Below are positions 7,150-15,538 of a DNA stretch of 54,446 nt, in pieces. The number at the start of each line of letters is the position of its first letter. Within the stretch, counting starts at the first letter, position 1. The translations under genes and the position numbers were made by a program. Source of the stretch: an uncultured Pelagibacteraceae bacterium (GTDB taxonomy: Bacteria; Pseudomonadota; Alphaproteobacteria; Pelagibacterales; Pelagibacteraceae); NCBI GenBank assembly GCA_902583645.1, contig CACHWQ010000009.1, forward strand, positions 1 through 54,446, given 5' to 3'. A model generated the notes under the pieces. It saw only the letters and a list, made by a program, of their open reading frames with translations, did no database searches and was not told where the DNA came from.

Positions 7150-8151
7150 TTATATCCAGTTAGGAAATGGTAAGCCTTTTTCTTGAAGAAATTTCTTATT
7201 AAACAGCTTGGAGTTGTATTTATCTGATCGATCGCAAAGAATTGTTACAATAGTTTTTCCAGGTCCTAACTTTTTACCCAGTCTTATAGCTCCAGCTATA
7301 TTTACTCCGCAGCTTGTACCCAAACTTAAACCTTCATTTTGAATTAGATCGTACAAAATTGGTAATGACTCTTGATCACTTATAGAAAATGCACCATCAA
7401 TTTTGGCTTCTGCAAAATTTGCTGTTACTCTACTTGAGCCAATTCCTTCTGTAATTGAATTACCATCACCTTTAAGTTCTCCATTTTCTATATAATTGTA
7501 TAAAGAAGATCCAGCAGGATCTGATAAATAAATTTTTACATCTTTACTTTTTTCTTTTAAATAACTACTAACACCCGCTATTGTTCCACCTGTACCTGAT
7601 GCGCAAACAAATGCATCAACCTTACCTTCAGTTTGATCCCAAATTTCAGGTCCAGTAGATTCGTAATGTCCTTTCGAATTAGCAGTATTATCAAATTGGT
7701 TAGCCCAAACCACGCCATGATTGTTTGAACTTTTTAATTCATCAGCAAGTCTTCCTGCAACTTTTACGTAATTGCCATCGTCTTTATAGGGTTTTGGTGG
7801 CACTAATCTTAAATCTGCACCAATATTTTTAAGCATATCTTTTTTTTCTTGTGTTTGATTATCATTCATTACAATAACTGTTTTATAACCAACTGAATTT
7901 CCAATTAAACACAGTCCAATACCTGTATTTCCAGCTGTTCCCTCAACTATAGTTCCACCTTTAGATATGAGTTTTTTCTCCTCAGCATCTTTAATTAATG
8001 CTAAGGCTGCTCTATCTTTTACTGATCCACCGGGGTTTAAATATTCTGCTTTGCCGTAAATGTTACAACCAGTTATTTCTGACGCTGCTTTTAATTTAAC
8101 TAAAGGAGTATTTCCAATTCCTGAAATAAAATTATTCTGAAAATTCTTCAT
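7150..8151 (-). CDS. cysK: Cysteine synthase (O-acetylserine sulfhydrylase)
   Basis: A 333-residue PLP enzyme. The PLP lysine is in [12 protein letters not shown] (Lys45), the phosphate and substrate loop is [11 protein letters not shown], and the glycine-rich PLP phosphate site is [11 protein letters not shown]. The enzyme makes L-cysteine from O-acetylserine and sulfide. The C-terminal [17 protein letters not shown] is typical of one CysK subgroup. It overlaps the upstream cysE by 20 bp, giving a two-step serine-to-cysteine operon. Sulfide-oxidising genes (SQR, persulfide dioxygenase) sit just upstream, so the same block both uses and removes sulfide. A cystathionine beta-synthase-like role is less likely. 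Confidence 0.92.
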   Translation of the reverse strand: MKNFQNNFISGIGNTPLVKLKAASEITGCNIYGKAEYLNPGGSVKDRAALALIKDAEEKKLISKGGTIVEGTAGNTGIGLCLIGNSVGYKTVIVMNDNQTQEKKDMLKNIGADLRLVPPKPYKDDGNYVKVAGRLADELKSSNNHGVVWANQFDNTANSKGHYESTGPEIWDQTEGKVDAFVCASGTGGTIAGVSSYLKEKSKDVKIYLSDPAGSSLYNYIENGELKGDGNSITEGIGSSRVTANFAEAKIDGAFSISDQESLPILYDLIQNEGLSLGTSCGVNIAGAIRLGKKLGPGKTIVTILCDRSDKYNSKLFNKKFLQEKGLPFPNWI

Positions 8152-8716
8152 TTTTTTCGTCGTTGTTTATACCATAGGGTTTAAATTCTTCAGTTGTTGT
8201 GCCAACATTCTTAGCAGGTATACCTACCATAACTCCATTCTCCGGGACATCTTTTGTTACAACAGCATTTGCACCTATCTTTGCATTTTTTCCTACTGTA
8301 ATTGGTCCTAATACTTGCGCGCCAGACCCAACTACAACATTGTCTTGAAGAGTAGGGTGTCTTTTGACTTCTCTTTGGTCGTTGGAATTTATACTTGGTG
8401 AAATTCCACCAAGGGTTACCATATGATAAATTGTGACATTATCTCCAATGTCTGAAGTCTCTCCTATTACAACTCCCATACCATGATCAATAAATAAATT
8501 TTTACCAATCCTTGCTTTAGGATGTATTTCTATTCCAGTCATAAATCTTGAAAATTGTGAAATTATTCTCGCTATTAAATCGAATTTTGCAATTGCAAAA
8601 AAATTTGCAATCTTATGCATAAACACAGCCTTTACACCTGGATAAGTTAAAATTACAGCTAGTTTTGATTTAGCTGCTGGATCTCTTTCAATAATAGACT
8701 CTAAAAATTCGTTCAT
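8132..8716 (-). CDS. cysE: Serine O-acetyltransferase
   Basis: A 194-residue protein of the short (EpsC-type) serine acetyltransferase group. It starts with a helical part ([20 protein letters not shown]) and continues into a left-handed beta-helix of hexapeptide repeats. Active-site segments are [37 protein letters not shown] and [15 protein letters not shown]. It transfers acetyl from acetyl-CoA to serine, making the CysK substrate. Its 3' end overlaps cysK by 20 bp. The short C-terminal tail ends EEFSE and lacks the usual final isoleucine, so classic CysK complex formation is uncertain. Confidence 0.92.
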   Translation of the reverse strand: MNEFLESIIERDPAAKSKLAVILTYPGVKAVFMHKIANFFAIAKFDLIARIISQFSRFMTGIEIHPKARIGKNLFIDHGMGVVIGETSDIGDNVTIYHMVTLGGISPSINSNDQREVKRHPTLQDNVVVGSGAQVLGPITVGKNAKIGANAVVTKDVPENGVMVGIPAKNVGTTTEEFKPYGINNDEKNEEFSE

Positions 8717-8752
8717 AAAATTTTATTTTTTAGGATTAACTAAAAACTACTT

Positions 8753-8866
8753 CTAGCAACAGCAAGAAGTGTCTTCTGGTTTACATAAACACTCTCTGCC
8801 GCTTTCGCAAGCGCAAGCGTCATTAGAGCAGTTTGCACATATGCATTTAGGGTTATTGCATGCCAT
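8753..8866 (-). CDS. Cysteine-rich metallothionein-like mini-protein
   Basis: A 37-residue ORF from ATG at 8866 to TAG at 8753-8755. Eleven residues are cysteine, at positions 3, 8, 10, 13, 18, 20, 26, 28, 35, 36 and 37, arranged as three CxC motifs and a terminal CCC. It has almost no hydrophobic residues. This composition is what is expected of a small metallothionein or metal/sulfane-sulfur binding peptide, although it does not fit the SmtA/BmtA type known to me. It lies alone between cysE and the persulfide dioxygenase gene, both on the same strand. Expression is not proven, but codon frame and cysteine spacing argue against chance. Confidence 0.7.
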   Translation of the reverse strand: MACNNPKCICANCSNDACACESGRECLCKPEDTSCCC

Positions 8867-8919
8867 AAGAAAGATATAAATATTTATTGATTAATTACAA
8901 TACTTTAATTTATCGCTGA

Positions 8920-9612
8920 TTATAACTGTTCTAAAGTAAGACCTTTTACGTTTGCAGGGACTGCAACATCCATCATTTTAGGATTTGCTAGATTTAGATT
9001 TTCCATTATTTCTGCGTATTGTTCTTTTGAACCAACTTGAAGCCTTGGATTATTGTTTTTTTCTTTTTCAATTGTGGAAAATTTTTTACCATTGTAATCG
9101 TGCGCAGGATAAACAAGTGTATTTTCAGGCAACTTTAATAGTTTATTAAATAAGGAGTCGTACGCATCATATGAACTACCATTTTGAAAGTCTGTTCTTC
9201 CAGTTCCATTAATCAGCAAAGTATCGCCTGTAAAAACTCTATCTTTCATTAAGTAACTATAAGAACAGTCAGTATGACCAGGGGTGTACATTGCCACAAG
9301 TTCGATATTTTCAATATTTATTTTTTCATTATCTTTAATTTTTAAATCAATTACTTCTGATTTTGAATTTTCACCCATTATTCTTGTACAGCTTGTTCTT
9401 TTATTAAGTTCGTTTAGTGCAGTAATGTGATCCGCATGAATATGGGTGTCAATTACTTTTACTAATTTTAACTTTAATTTTTCTAAAATTTTTAAATATT
9501 CATCAGTATGCTCAATTACTGGGTCAATAATTAAAGCTTCTCTACCTTCACCGCTAGATATTACGTAAGTGTAAGTTGAAGATTTAGTATCAAAAAGTTG
9601 TTCAAAAATCAT
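8920..9612 (-). CDS. ETHE1-like persulfide dioxygenase (MBL fold)
   Basis: A 230-residue metallo-beta-lactamase-fold protein with DTHIHADHITA (His57, His59, Asp61, His62), a second-site TPGHTDCSYS, and the ETHE1-type GTGRTDFQNGS and YPAHDYNGK segments. ETHE1-type enzymes use one iron (two His and one Asp) to oxidise glutathione persulfide to sulfite. It is followed closely upstream by a sulfide:quinone oxidoreductase gene on the same strand, the expected partner that makes the persulfide. Glyoxalase II is the main alternative; the GRTDFQ motif favours ETHE1. Confidence 0.86.
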   Translation of the reverse strand: MIFEQLFDTKSSTYTYVISSGEGREALIIDPVIEHTDEYLKILEKLKLKLVKVIDTHIHADHITALNELNKRTSCTRIMGENSKSEVIDLKIKDNEKINIENIELVAMYTPGHTDCSYSYLMKDRVFTGDTLLINGTGRTDFQNGSSYDAYDSLFNKLLKLPENTLVYPAHDYNGKKFSTIEKEKNNNPRLQVGSKEQYAEIMENLNLANPKMMDVAVPANVKGLTLEQL

Positions 9613-9646
9613 AAGGTAATAATATTGATATATTATTTACCTTAAA

Positions 9647-10888
9647 TTATTTTTCAAGTGCTTTATGATTTGGTTTTGCCCATTCTTTTCCTTTAAACAT
9701 TACATTCCATTGTAACCAAGGAAACAGTTTTGATTTCATTTGCCAGTACAAAGAACTCGGTTTTGTTGGATCGAAAGGAAAGCTTGGTGTGACCTTTCCT
9801 GCATAACAAAATTCTGCTAGCATTACTTTTCCATACGCAACAGTTAAAGGACATGCACCATAACCATCGTAATGTCTGTAACTTTCAGAGGATTTTTTAT
9901 AATCTTTAACAATATTATGTGCAACAATAGGAGCTTGTTTTCTAACTGCAGCTCCAGTTTTAGCATTTGGAGCATTCATAACATCTCCCAGACTATAAAC
10001 ATTTTCATATTTAGTGTGTCTTAATGTACCAACCTTATGATCAACATCAACCCAACCACCAGCATCAGCAAGTGGACTATTTTTTACAAAATCTGGCGAT
10101 GTTTGAGGAGGTGTTACATGAATAAAATCAAACTTTTTGGTAACTTCTTTTGAATTACCGTCTTTATCTGATTGTTTAAACACAGCTTCTTTTGACTGTC
10201 CATCAACGGATATTAAATTATGTTGGAAACTTCTTTTTATTCCATAAGAGTCACAAATTTCGTTTAAAGGTCCTTGAAAATGAGGCACTCCAAATATAAC
10301 TGGCTTAGCACATAAAAATTCTAAATTACTATCACTAAGCTTTCCTTTTTTCTTTAAATGATCTGCTGCTAAATAAGCTATTTTTTGTGGAGCACCTGCA
10401 CATTTTATTGGCATTGGTGGTTCAGTAAATAATAAAGTTCCACCGTCTAATTGTTTCAAACAGTCCCAAGTGTAAGTAGCCATCTCAGCCGAATAATTTG
10501 TACAAACATTATTTTTTCCTAAATTTTCTTTTAAACCTGCAACACCGTCATAGTTTAATTTTAAACCAGGACAAACAACAAGATAATCATAAGTGTATGT
10601 TCCTCCATTAGTTTTTAATGAATTTGAATCTGGTAGAAATTCTTCAGCGTACTCCTTTATCCATTTTACATAACTTGGCATAACTGAAGACATTGGTTTT
10701 ATTGTATCGTTTACATTGTAAGCCCCAGCGCCGACCAAAGTCCAAGCAGCTTGATATAAAGATTTTTCCGAAGGCTCTACAATTGATATTGTTAAATCTG
10801 ATTTTAAACTATTTATTCTTGAGGCAACAGCTATTCCTGCGCACCCACCTCCTACTATTAATACGTTAGAGTGATTTGATTTTTCCAT
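9647..10888 (-). CDS. sqr: Sulfide:quinone oxidoreductase, type II
   Basis: A 413-residue flavoprotein. The N-terminus has the FAD Rossmann motif LIVGGGCAGIAVASR. The redox cysteines expected for the eukaryote-like type II SQRs are seen at Cys163 in PIKCAGAPQK and Cys346 in GYGACPLTV. Other matching landmarks are HVTPPQTSPD, GGWVDVD and YSLGDVMNAPNAKTGAAV. It oxidises sulfide to sulfane sulfur and passes electrons to quinone at the inner membrane; the Trp/Phe-rich C-terminus (SLYWQMKSKLFPWLQW) fits membrane attachment. It heads the SQR-persulfide dioxygenase pair and is divergent from a peroxiredoxin gene. Confidence 0.9.
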   Translation of the reverse strand: MEKSNHSNVLIVGGGCAGIAVASRINSLKSDLTISIVEPSEKSLYQAAWTLVGAGAYNVNDTIKPMSSVMPSYVKWIKEYAEEFLPDSNSLKTNGGTYTYDYLVVCPGLKLNYDGVAGLKENLGKNNVCTNYSAEMATYTWDCLKQLDGGTLLFTEPPMPIKCAGAPQKIAYLAADHLKKKGKLSDSNLEFLCAKPVIFGVPHFQGPLNEICDSYGIKRSFQHNLISVDGQSKEAVFKQSDKDGNSKEVTKKFDFIHVTPPQTSPDFVKNSPLADAGGWVDVDHKVGTLRHTKYENVYSLGDVMNAPNAKTGAAVRKQAPIVAHNIVKDYKKSSESYRHYDGYGACPLTVAYGKVMLAEFCYAGKVTPSFPFDPTKPSSLYWQMKSKLFPWLQWNVMFKGKEWAKPNHKALEK

Positions 10889-10959
10889 ACAAAAATCATA
10901 GCATTTAAATTAAATAGATAATATACATCTTATAAGTTGAGTACTTAATTTGAATATCA

Positions 10960-10987
10960 TTGAAATATAAGCTTAATAACTTATAAT
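10960..10987 (+). promoter_or_regulatory. Candidate sigma70 promoter for the peroxiredoxin gene
   Basis: A TTGAAA box (10960-10965) lies 16 bp from a TATAAT box (10982-10987), in the 135-bp gap between the divergent sqr and peroxiredoxin genes. A GAAGGG ribosome site precedes the ATG at 11024. In DNA this AT-rich such matches arise easily, but spacing and position are right. Confidence 0.45.
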
Positions 10988-11023
10988 AATTCTAAAAAAT
11001 AAATTAATTGAAGGGTAAATATA

Positions 11024-11686
11024 ATGACATTAAAAATAAATAGTCTTGCTCCAGACTTTAAAGCAAAAACTCAAGAGGGTGATATATCTTTTCATGAGTG
11101 GTTAGGAGACAGTTGGGGAGTTTTATTTTCTCACCCAAAAGATTTCACTCCAGTTTGTACAACTGAATTGGGATCGTTAGCTAAAATGAAACCAGAATTT
11201 GATGCAAGGAATGTAAAAGTATTAGGTTTAAGCGTTGATCCTGTTTCTGACCATGTAAAATGGTTAGAAGATATTAAAGATGTTTGCGGAATGAAACCAA
11301 CTTATCCAATTATTGCAGATGAAAAATTGGAAGTTGCAAAACTTTACAATATGTTAGAAGGCGATGCTGGTGTTACTTCAATGGGAAGAACAGCTGTAGA
11401 TAATGAAACAGTAAGAACTGTTTATATAATTAGACCAGATAAGAGAATTGGTCTATTCTTAACATATCCAATGACAACTGGAAGAAACTTTGCTGAAATA
11501 CTAAGAGCAATTGACTCAATGCAAAGGACTGCCAAACATAAAATAGCAACCCCTGCAGACTGGAAACCAGGTGAGGATGTTATTATTGTTCCTAAAGTAA
11601 CTAACGAAGAAGCAAAAAAAATATATCCTGATGGATGGGAAACTGTAAAACCATATTTAAGAAAAGTTCCAGATCCAAATAAGTAA
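11024..11686 (+). CDS. 1-Cys peroxiredoxin (Prx6 type)
   Basis: A 220-residue peroxiredoxin. The peroxidatic motif is HPKDFTPVCTTELG with Cys45. The length and the long C-terminal dimerisation arm (TPADWKPGEDVIIVPKVTNE) are those of the Prx6/AhpC-like 1-Cys group. The enzyme reduces hydrogen peroxide and organic peroxides. There is another Cys near 88, but no resolving CP motif at the C-terminus. It is transcribed away from the sulfide-oxidation genes, with its own likely promoter and a clear terminator after the stop. Confidence 0.9.
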   Translation: MTLKINSLAPDFKAKTQEGDISFHEWLGDSWGVLFSHPKDFTPVCTTELGSLAKMKPEFDARNVKVLGLSVDPVSDHVKWLEDIKDVCGMKPTYPIIADEKLEVAKLYNMLEGDAGVTSMGRTAVDNETVRTVYIIRPDKRIGLFLTYPMTTGRNFAEILRAIDSMQRTAKHKIATPADWKPGEDVIIVPKVTNEEAKKIYPDGWETVKPYLRKVPDPNK

Positions 11687-11699
11687 ATTTAAATAAAAT

Positions 11700-11725
11700 C
11701 AACAATCTTAGAAATAAGGTTGTTG
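11700..11725 (+). terminator. Rho-independent terminator after peroxiredoxin gene
   Basis: An 11-bp stem (11700-11710 with 11715-11725, one G-U pair) with a GAAA tetraloop, followed by GTTTT. It lies 14 bp after the peroxiredoxin stop, and the opposite strand also has a T-rich tract after it (ATTTTATTT). It could therefore end transcripts from both convergent genes. Confidence 0.78.
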
Positions 11726-11728
11726 GTT

Positions 11729-12421
11729 TTATCTATACTTTTTCATAGATATTTCTGCTAACAACAAATTAGGATCAATAAATATTTTTGACTCTTTAAC
11801 TCTTTTGAAAGATTTATAAGCAAATATTGCAATTGGTATTTCAGTGCATCCTAATATTATTTTTTTACACTTCATTTTGAGAAGATAATTTACTGCAGGT
11901 CGTAATGCTCTTTCTGCATCTTTTACTTTACCCATTTTCACAAGGTTGATTGATTTATTTACATTTTTCTTTTGAATTGATTTGCTTGGACTTATTAAAC
12001 TGAAGTTTTTGTCAAAGTATTTGTTATAAACTTTTGTTTCAAGTGTTGCTTCAGTGCAAAGAATTCCAATTTTAGAATTATTTTTACATTTCTTTTTTGT
12101 ATGCAAAAATACTTCTTTTGGCATGCTTAATATTGGAATTTTAATATTTTTTTGAATATCTTTATGCCAATAATGTGCTGTATTACAGGGCATCACTATA
12201 AATTTGCATTTATTTTTTTGAAGAAGTTTACACCCTGCAACTAAGCTTTTAAGAACATTTTTATATTTTTTTAGATTTTTAATTCTATTTGGGATTTTCG
12301 ATTTATTATAAAGCATGAACATAGGATATTTTTGATCAATTTTTCCTCTATTGATCACGGCTAGTTTGTTACAAAAATCTAACCCTGCTCTGGTTCCCAT
12401 TCCACCTAGAATTCCAATCAT
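11729..12421 (-). CDS. Aspartate/glutamate racemase family protein
   Basis: A 230-residue protein of the PLP-independent Asp/Glu racemase (RacX/YgeA) family. It begins GILGGMGTRAGLDFC. The two catalytic cysteines lie in VMPCNTAHYW and ILGCTEIPIA. The enzyme would interconvert D- and L-amino acids using a two-thiol proton exchange. Sequence alone does not separate aspartate racemase from broad-specificity RacX-type enzymes. It is convergent with the peroxiredoxin gene and divergent from a LysE-type exporter, which suggests an amino-acid context. Confidence 0.85.
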   Translation of the reverse strand: MIGILGGMGTRAGLDFCNKLAVINRGKIDQKYPMFMLYNKSKIPNRIKNLKKYKNVLKSLVAGCKLLQKNKCKFIVMPCNTAHYWHKDIQKNIKIPILSMPKEVFLHTKKKCKNNSKIGILCTEATLETKVYNKYFDKNFSLISPSKSIQKKNVNKSINLVKMGKVKDAERALRPAVNYLLKMKCKKIILGCTEIPIAIFAYKSFKRVKESKIFIDPNLLLAEISMKKYR

Positions 12422-12504
12422 AAGTAATGTTGATATTATTTTTTAAAATATTGCAAGATATTTATGTCAATTAAGATAAAAGGTACCAAATAGAATTATA
12501 ATTT

Positions 12505-13122
12505 ATGAGTTTTTTCTTATTAGGTTTTTTTACAGGATTAAGTTTAATATTAGCGTTAGGTGCACAAAATATTTTTGTTATCGAACAAGGTCTAAAAAAA
12601 AATTACATTTTCATTGTTTGTTTAATTTGTTCTATCTCAGACTTAATCCTCATATTTTTAGGAATTTTTCTTTTTAATTTTTTTGAAAATTATTTATCAG
12701 GAATAATTGAATTCATTCTGAATATTCTATTGTTAATATTCTTGATTTATTTCATATTTGAAAAAGTCAGTTCAAATTATCAAAATGTTAGCCTCAATAA
12801 ACAACAAACATTCCTATCTTTTAAAGGTGTAATAATCAAAACTGTTGGTTTTACTTATTTAAATCCACATGTCTATTCTGATACTGTTTTCTTTCTTGGG
12901 AATTTTTCGAAAAATTTTGAAATTTTTAATAAATATTATTTTGGTTTTGGAGCTGCAACGTCATCATTTATCTTCTTTTTTTTGTTAGGATATTTATCAA
13001 AATTTTTTTCTAAATATTTAATAGGTAAAAAAGTTTGGAAGTATATAAATAACTTTATTATTATATTTATGAGTTGTTTATGTATCTATATTTTAACTGA
13101 TTTGTATAATTTTATAGCTTAA
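12505..13122 (+). CDS. LysE/ArgO family amino acid exporter
   Basis: A 205-residue membrane protein with about six helices and LysE-family motifs: GLSLILALGAQNIFVIEQGL at the start, the family's NPHVYSDTVFFLG in the middle (usually NPHvYLDT), and a GAATSSFIFFFLLG helix. The NPHxY-DT motif points to the ArgO/LysE group exporting basic amino acids. The Asp of that motif is kept. It is divergent from the racemase gene. The next gene is a 42-residue membrane ORF on the other strand overlapping its 3' end by 4 bp. Confidence 0.86.
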   Translation: MSFFLLGFFTGLSLILALGAQNIFVIEQGLKKNYIFIVCLICSISDLILIFLGIFLFNFFENYLSGIIEFILNILLLIFLIYFIFEKVSSNYQNVSLNKQQTFLSFKGVIIKTVGFTYLNPHVYSDTVFFLGNFSKNFEIFNKYYFGFGAATSSFIFFFLLGYLSKFFSKYLIGKKVWKYINNFIIIFMSCLCIYILTDLYNFIA

Positions 13123-13247
13123 GTAAAGTTTATAAAACCAAGCCAAGCCATAGCAAACACAGCTAACCAAATTAAACCCTTTATTAAAAAGAATAAAAAA
13201 CTTCCAGTAACAAGATATTTGATAATTTTTTTAACTCTATTTCTCAA
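13119..13247 (-). CDS. Single-helix membrane mini-protein
   Basis: A 42-residue ORF that starts at a TTG (13245-13247) and ends at 13119-13121. The protein has a basic start (RNRVKKIIKYL) followed by two hydrophobic stretches around a GLIW core. It fills the 137-bp gap between the LysE gene and the HisD-family gene, and its stop overlaps the convergent LysE stop by 4 bp. No family is known to me. The non-ATG start and short length leave doubt, but the frame has typical inner-membrane peptide composition. Confidence 0.5.
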   Translation of the reverse strand: MRNRVKKIIKYLVTGSFLFFLIKGLIWLAVFAMAWLGFINFT

Positions 13248-13259
13248 TATATATTAGGT

Positions 13260-14546
13260 TTAATTTAAATATCCGTATTTTCTTAATCGAACATCGCCGG
13301 TTCTTGCGTGTGCTTCCATACCTTCATATCTTGATATTCTTGCGGCCGCAGAGCCAACCTCTTTTGTAGATTCTTTAGTCATTCTTTGAAAACTTAATGT
13401 TTTAATAAATTTTCCTACAAACAAACCACCTGTATATTTACCAGCCCCTTTTGTAGGTAAAATATGATTGGTTCCTGAACATTTATCTCCATAAGCAACA
13501 GTAGTTTCTTCTCCAATAAATAATGATCCATAATTTTTTAGTCGATCATGGAACCATTTTAGATTTTTTGTTTGCACTTCTAAGTGTTCTGGAGCATATT
13601 CATCACTGATTTTTGCCATCTCTTCATCAGTATCACAAAGAATTACTTCACCATAATCTCTCCAAGCTGCTTCAGCGCTTGTTCTCGGTAATTCTGGAAG
13701 TTCAGAAATTAGTTCTGGAACTCTTTTCATAACTTGTTCAGCGAGTTTTTTGCTTGTTGTATAAAGCCATGCAGGTGAATTATATCCATGCTCAGCTTGC
13801 CCAACTAAATCAACTGCTACGATTTCTGGGTCTGCAGTTTCGTCTGCGATTATCGCAATTTCAGTTGGTCCAGCAAATAAATCTATACCAACCTTTCCAA
13901 ATAGAATTCTTTTTGCTTCCGCTACAAATTGGTTACCAGGACCAACTAATATATCTGCTGGTTTATTTCCGAACAAACCATAAGTCATTGCAGCAATAGC
14001 TGGAACACCACCAAGATTTAAAATTACATCTGCTCCACACAGATTTGCAGTATAAATAATAGCAGGATGTGCACCTAATTTTTCTTTAGGAGGACTACAA
14101 GCAATTATATTTTTAACACCAGCTACTTTTGCAGTGGTTACACTCATGACAGCAGATGCTATGTGAGCATATCTTCCTCCAGGTATATAACATCCTGCAG
14201 TATTCACAGGGATTAATTTTTGTCCAGCATAAAGTCCTTTTGATAACTCGACTTCAAAATCTTGACCATAATTTTTTAATTGCGCTTCTGCAAATTTTCT
14301 TACTCTTTCATATGAAAATTGAATGTCATCTTTGGTTTTTTGATCAAGTGATTTATTTATTTGATCAATTTTTTCTTTAGAAACTATTATCTCACCATTA
14401 AATTTATCAAATTTTTTTGTTAGTTCTTTACATCCAACTTCTTTAGATTTTTCCAATTCAGATAACAATTTTTGAACTATATCTCGAGTTTTTGTGTCAT
14501 CCGTCGAGGCAGTTTTGACTGCTTTTTTTAAATATTGAATTCCCAT
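13260..14546 (-). CDS. hisD: Histidinol dehydrogenase family, likely HpsN-type sulfopropanediol dehydrogenase
   Basis: A 428-residue HisD-fold NAD enzyme. Zinc and catalytic residues are kept: Gln250 and His253 in GQAEHG, the YAPEHLEV glutamate/histidine pair, the Asp in YGDKCSGTNH, and the final His in GMEAHARTGD. The signature YIPGGRYAHIASAVMSVTTA and AWRDYGEVILCDT resemble what I recall of HpsN, which oxidises (R)-2,3-dihydroxypropane-1-sulfonate to (R)-3-sulfolactate, more than biosynthetic HisD. No his genes are nearby. The neighbour is a Pta-type acyltransferase, and a taurine transport block follows about 9 kb on. The family is certain; the sulfonate role is an inference. Confidence 0.8.
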   Translation of the reverse strand: MGIQYLKKAVKTASTDDTKTRDIVQKLLSELEKSKEVGCKELTKKFDKFNGEIIVSKEKIDQINKSLDQKTKDDIQFSYERVRKFAEAQLKNYGQDFEVELSKGLYAGQKLIPVNTAGCYIPGGRYAHIASAVMSVTTAKVAGVKNIIACSPPKEKLGAHPAIIYTANLCGADVILNLGGVPAIAAMTYGLFGNKPADILVGPGNQFVAEAKRILFGKVGIDLFAGPTEIAIIADETADPEIVAVDLVGQAEHGYNSPAWLYTTSKKLAEQVMKRVPELISELPELPRTSAEAAWRDYGEVILCDTDEEMAKISDEYAPEHLEVQTKNLKWFHDRLKNYGSLFIGEETTVAYGDKCSGTNHILPTKGAGKYTGGLFVGKFIKTLSFQRMTKESTKEVGSAAARISRYEGMEAHARTGDVRLRKYGYLN

Positions 14547-14571
14547 TTTGGCTTTATTTATATTTTGATTA

Positions 14572-15483
14572 TTAATCTAATGCAACCACCGCTGCTGCTA
14601 TAGATGCCATTCTTGCAGTTGCTTCATCTGATCTACTTGTTATTACTATTGGAACTTTTCCACCAACTACAACTCCGGCTGCACATGCACCCATAAAATA
14701 TATCATCATTTTCACTAATGCGTTACCTGCTTCAACATTAGGAACTAATAATACATCAGCCTGGCCAGCAACTGAATTTTTAATACCTTTAATTCCTGAT
14801 GATACTTTAGAAACACTATTATCAAAAGCTAATGGTCCAAATACATCTGCTTTAAGATTTTCTTTTTTAGCAAGCTCTGTTATCTCTTTTGCGTCAATAG
14901 AACTTTGAACGCTTTCTAAAACTTCCTCTGTTGCGGAAAGTACAGATACTTTTGGTCTTTCAATACCAATTCTTTGACAGAAATTAATAACATTTTTTAG
15001 AATATGCATTTTTGTTTTAACGTTTGGAGAAACATTTAAAGCACCATCAGTAATAATTATAGGTCGATCATTTTTTTCTAATGTCATGTGCCAGATATGA
15101 CTTAGTCTAGTTTTACCTAATAAATTATATTCTTTTTTAATTACTTCTTTCATTAAAACATCTGTATGGATATGACCTTTAACAATAATTTTTATTTTAC
15201 CCTGAGATGCAAGTTTTGTGGCTATTTTAGCTGTCGAATTCTCATCAGACTCATGAATAATTTTATAATTTGAAATATCAAATTTTAGTTCTTCTGCGCA
15301 TTTTTTAATCTCATTTTTGTCACCAATTAAAATAGGATTTATTAAATTTTCTTTCACAGAATCTATTACAGAAAGCATTGGTAGCATTTTTCCAGCATTA
15401 ACAATCCCTGCTGGGATATCTTTTTTTTTATGTGCAATACTTAATAGATTAATAGGACAAATTATTTCTTTATTTGAAAGCAT
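14572..15483 (-). CDS. pta: Phosphate acetyl/butyryltransferase (Pta/Ptb family)
   Basis: A 303-residue protein of the PTA/PTB family: VKGHIHTDVLMKEV, IITDGALNVSPNVKTK, VFGPLAFDNSVS, and the C-terminal VPNVEAGNALVKMMIYFMGA followed by SRSDEATARMASIA. The length is that of the catalytic domain alone. It would convert acetyl phosphate plus CoA to acetyl-CoA. In sulfonate degraders, Pta uses the acetyl phosphate made by sulfoacetaldehyde acetyltransferase (Xsc). No xsc or ackA gene is in the window. It lies 25 bp upstream of the HisD-family gene on the same strand, so the two are likely co-transcribed. Confidence 0.84.
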   Translation of the reverse strand: MLSNKEIICPINLLSIAHKKKDIPAGIVNAGKMLPMLSVIDSVKENLINPILIGDKNEIKKCAEELKFDISNYKIIHESDENSTAKIATKLASQGKIKIIVKGHIHTDVLMKEVIKKEYNLLGKTRLSHIWHMTLEKNDRPIIITDGALNVSPNVKTKMHILKNVINFCQRIGIERPKVSVLSATEEVLESVQSSIDAKEITELAKKENLKADVFGPLAFDNSVSKVSSGIKGIKNSVAGQADVLLVPNVEAGNALVKMMIYFMGACAAGVVVGGKVPIVITSRSDEATARMASIAAAVVALD

Positions 15484-15491
15484 AAGTAATT

Positions 15492-15520
15492 TTTACATAT
15501 ATTTACGATGTGTATATAAT
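15492..15520 (+). promoter_or_regulatory. Candidate sigma70 promoter for the BASS transporter gene
   Basis: TTTACA (15492-15497) and TATAAT (15515-15520) with a 17-bp spacer, in the 55-bp divergent gap between pta and the BASS gene. The ATG at 15539 is 18 bp after the -10 box, so the leader would be only about 11 bases. Confidence 0.5.
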
Positions 15521-15538
15521 AAGTTAATATGGCATAAA

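Noticed and set aside
12497-12502. TATAAT just before the LysE-type gene
   Set aside because: It lies two bases from the ATG, so transcription would start within the gene; chance match in AT-rich DNA.
13754-13999. Plus-strand ORF inside the HisD-family gene
   Set aside because: Antisense shadow with leucine/glutamine-rich translation and no recognisable features.
15317-15538. Upstream extension of the BASS transporter frame
   Set aside because: This part lies antisense within pta and reads as non-BASS sequence; the ATG at 15539 begins the first helix and has a promoter in front.
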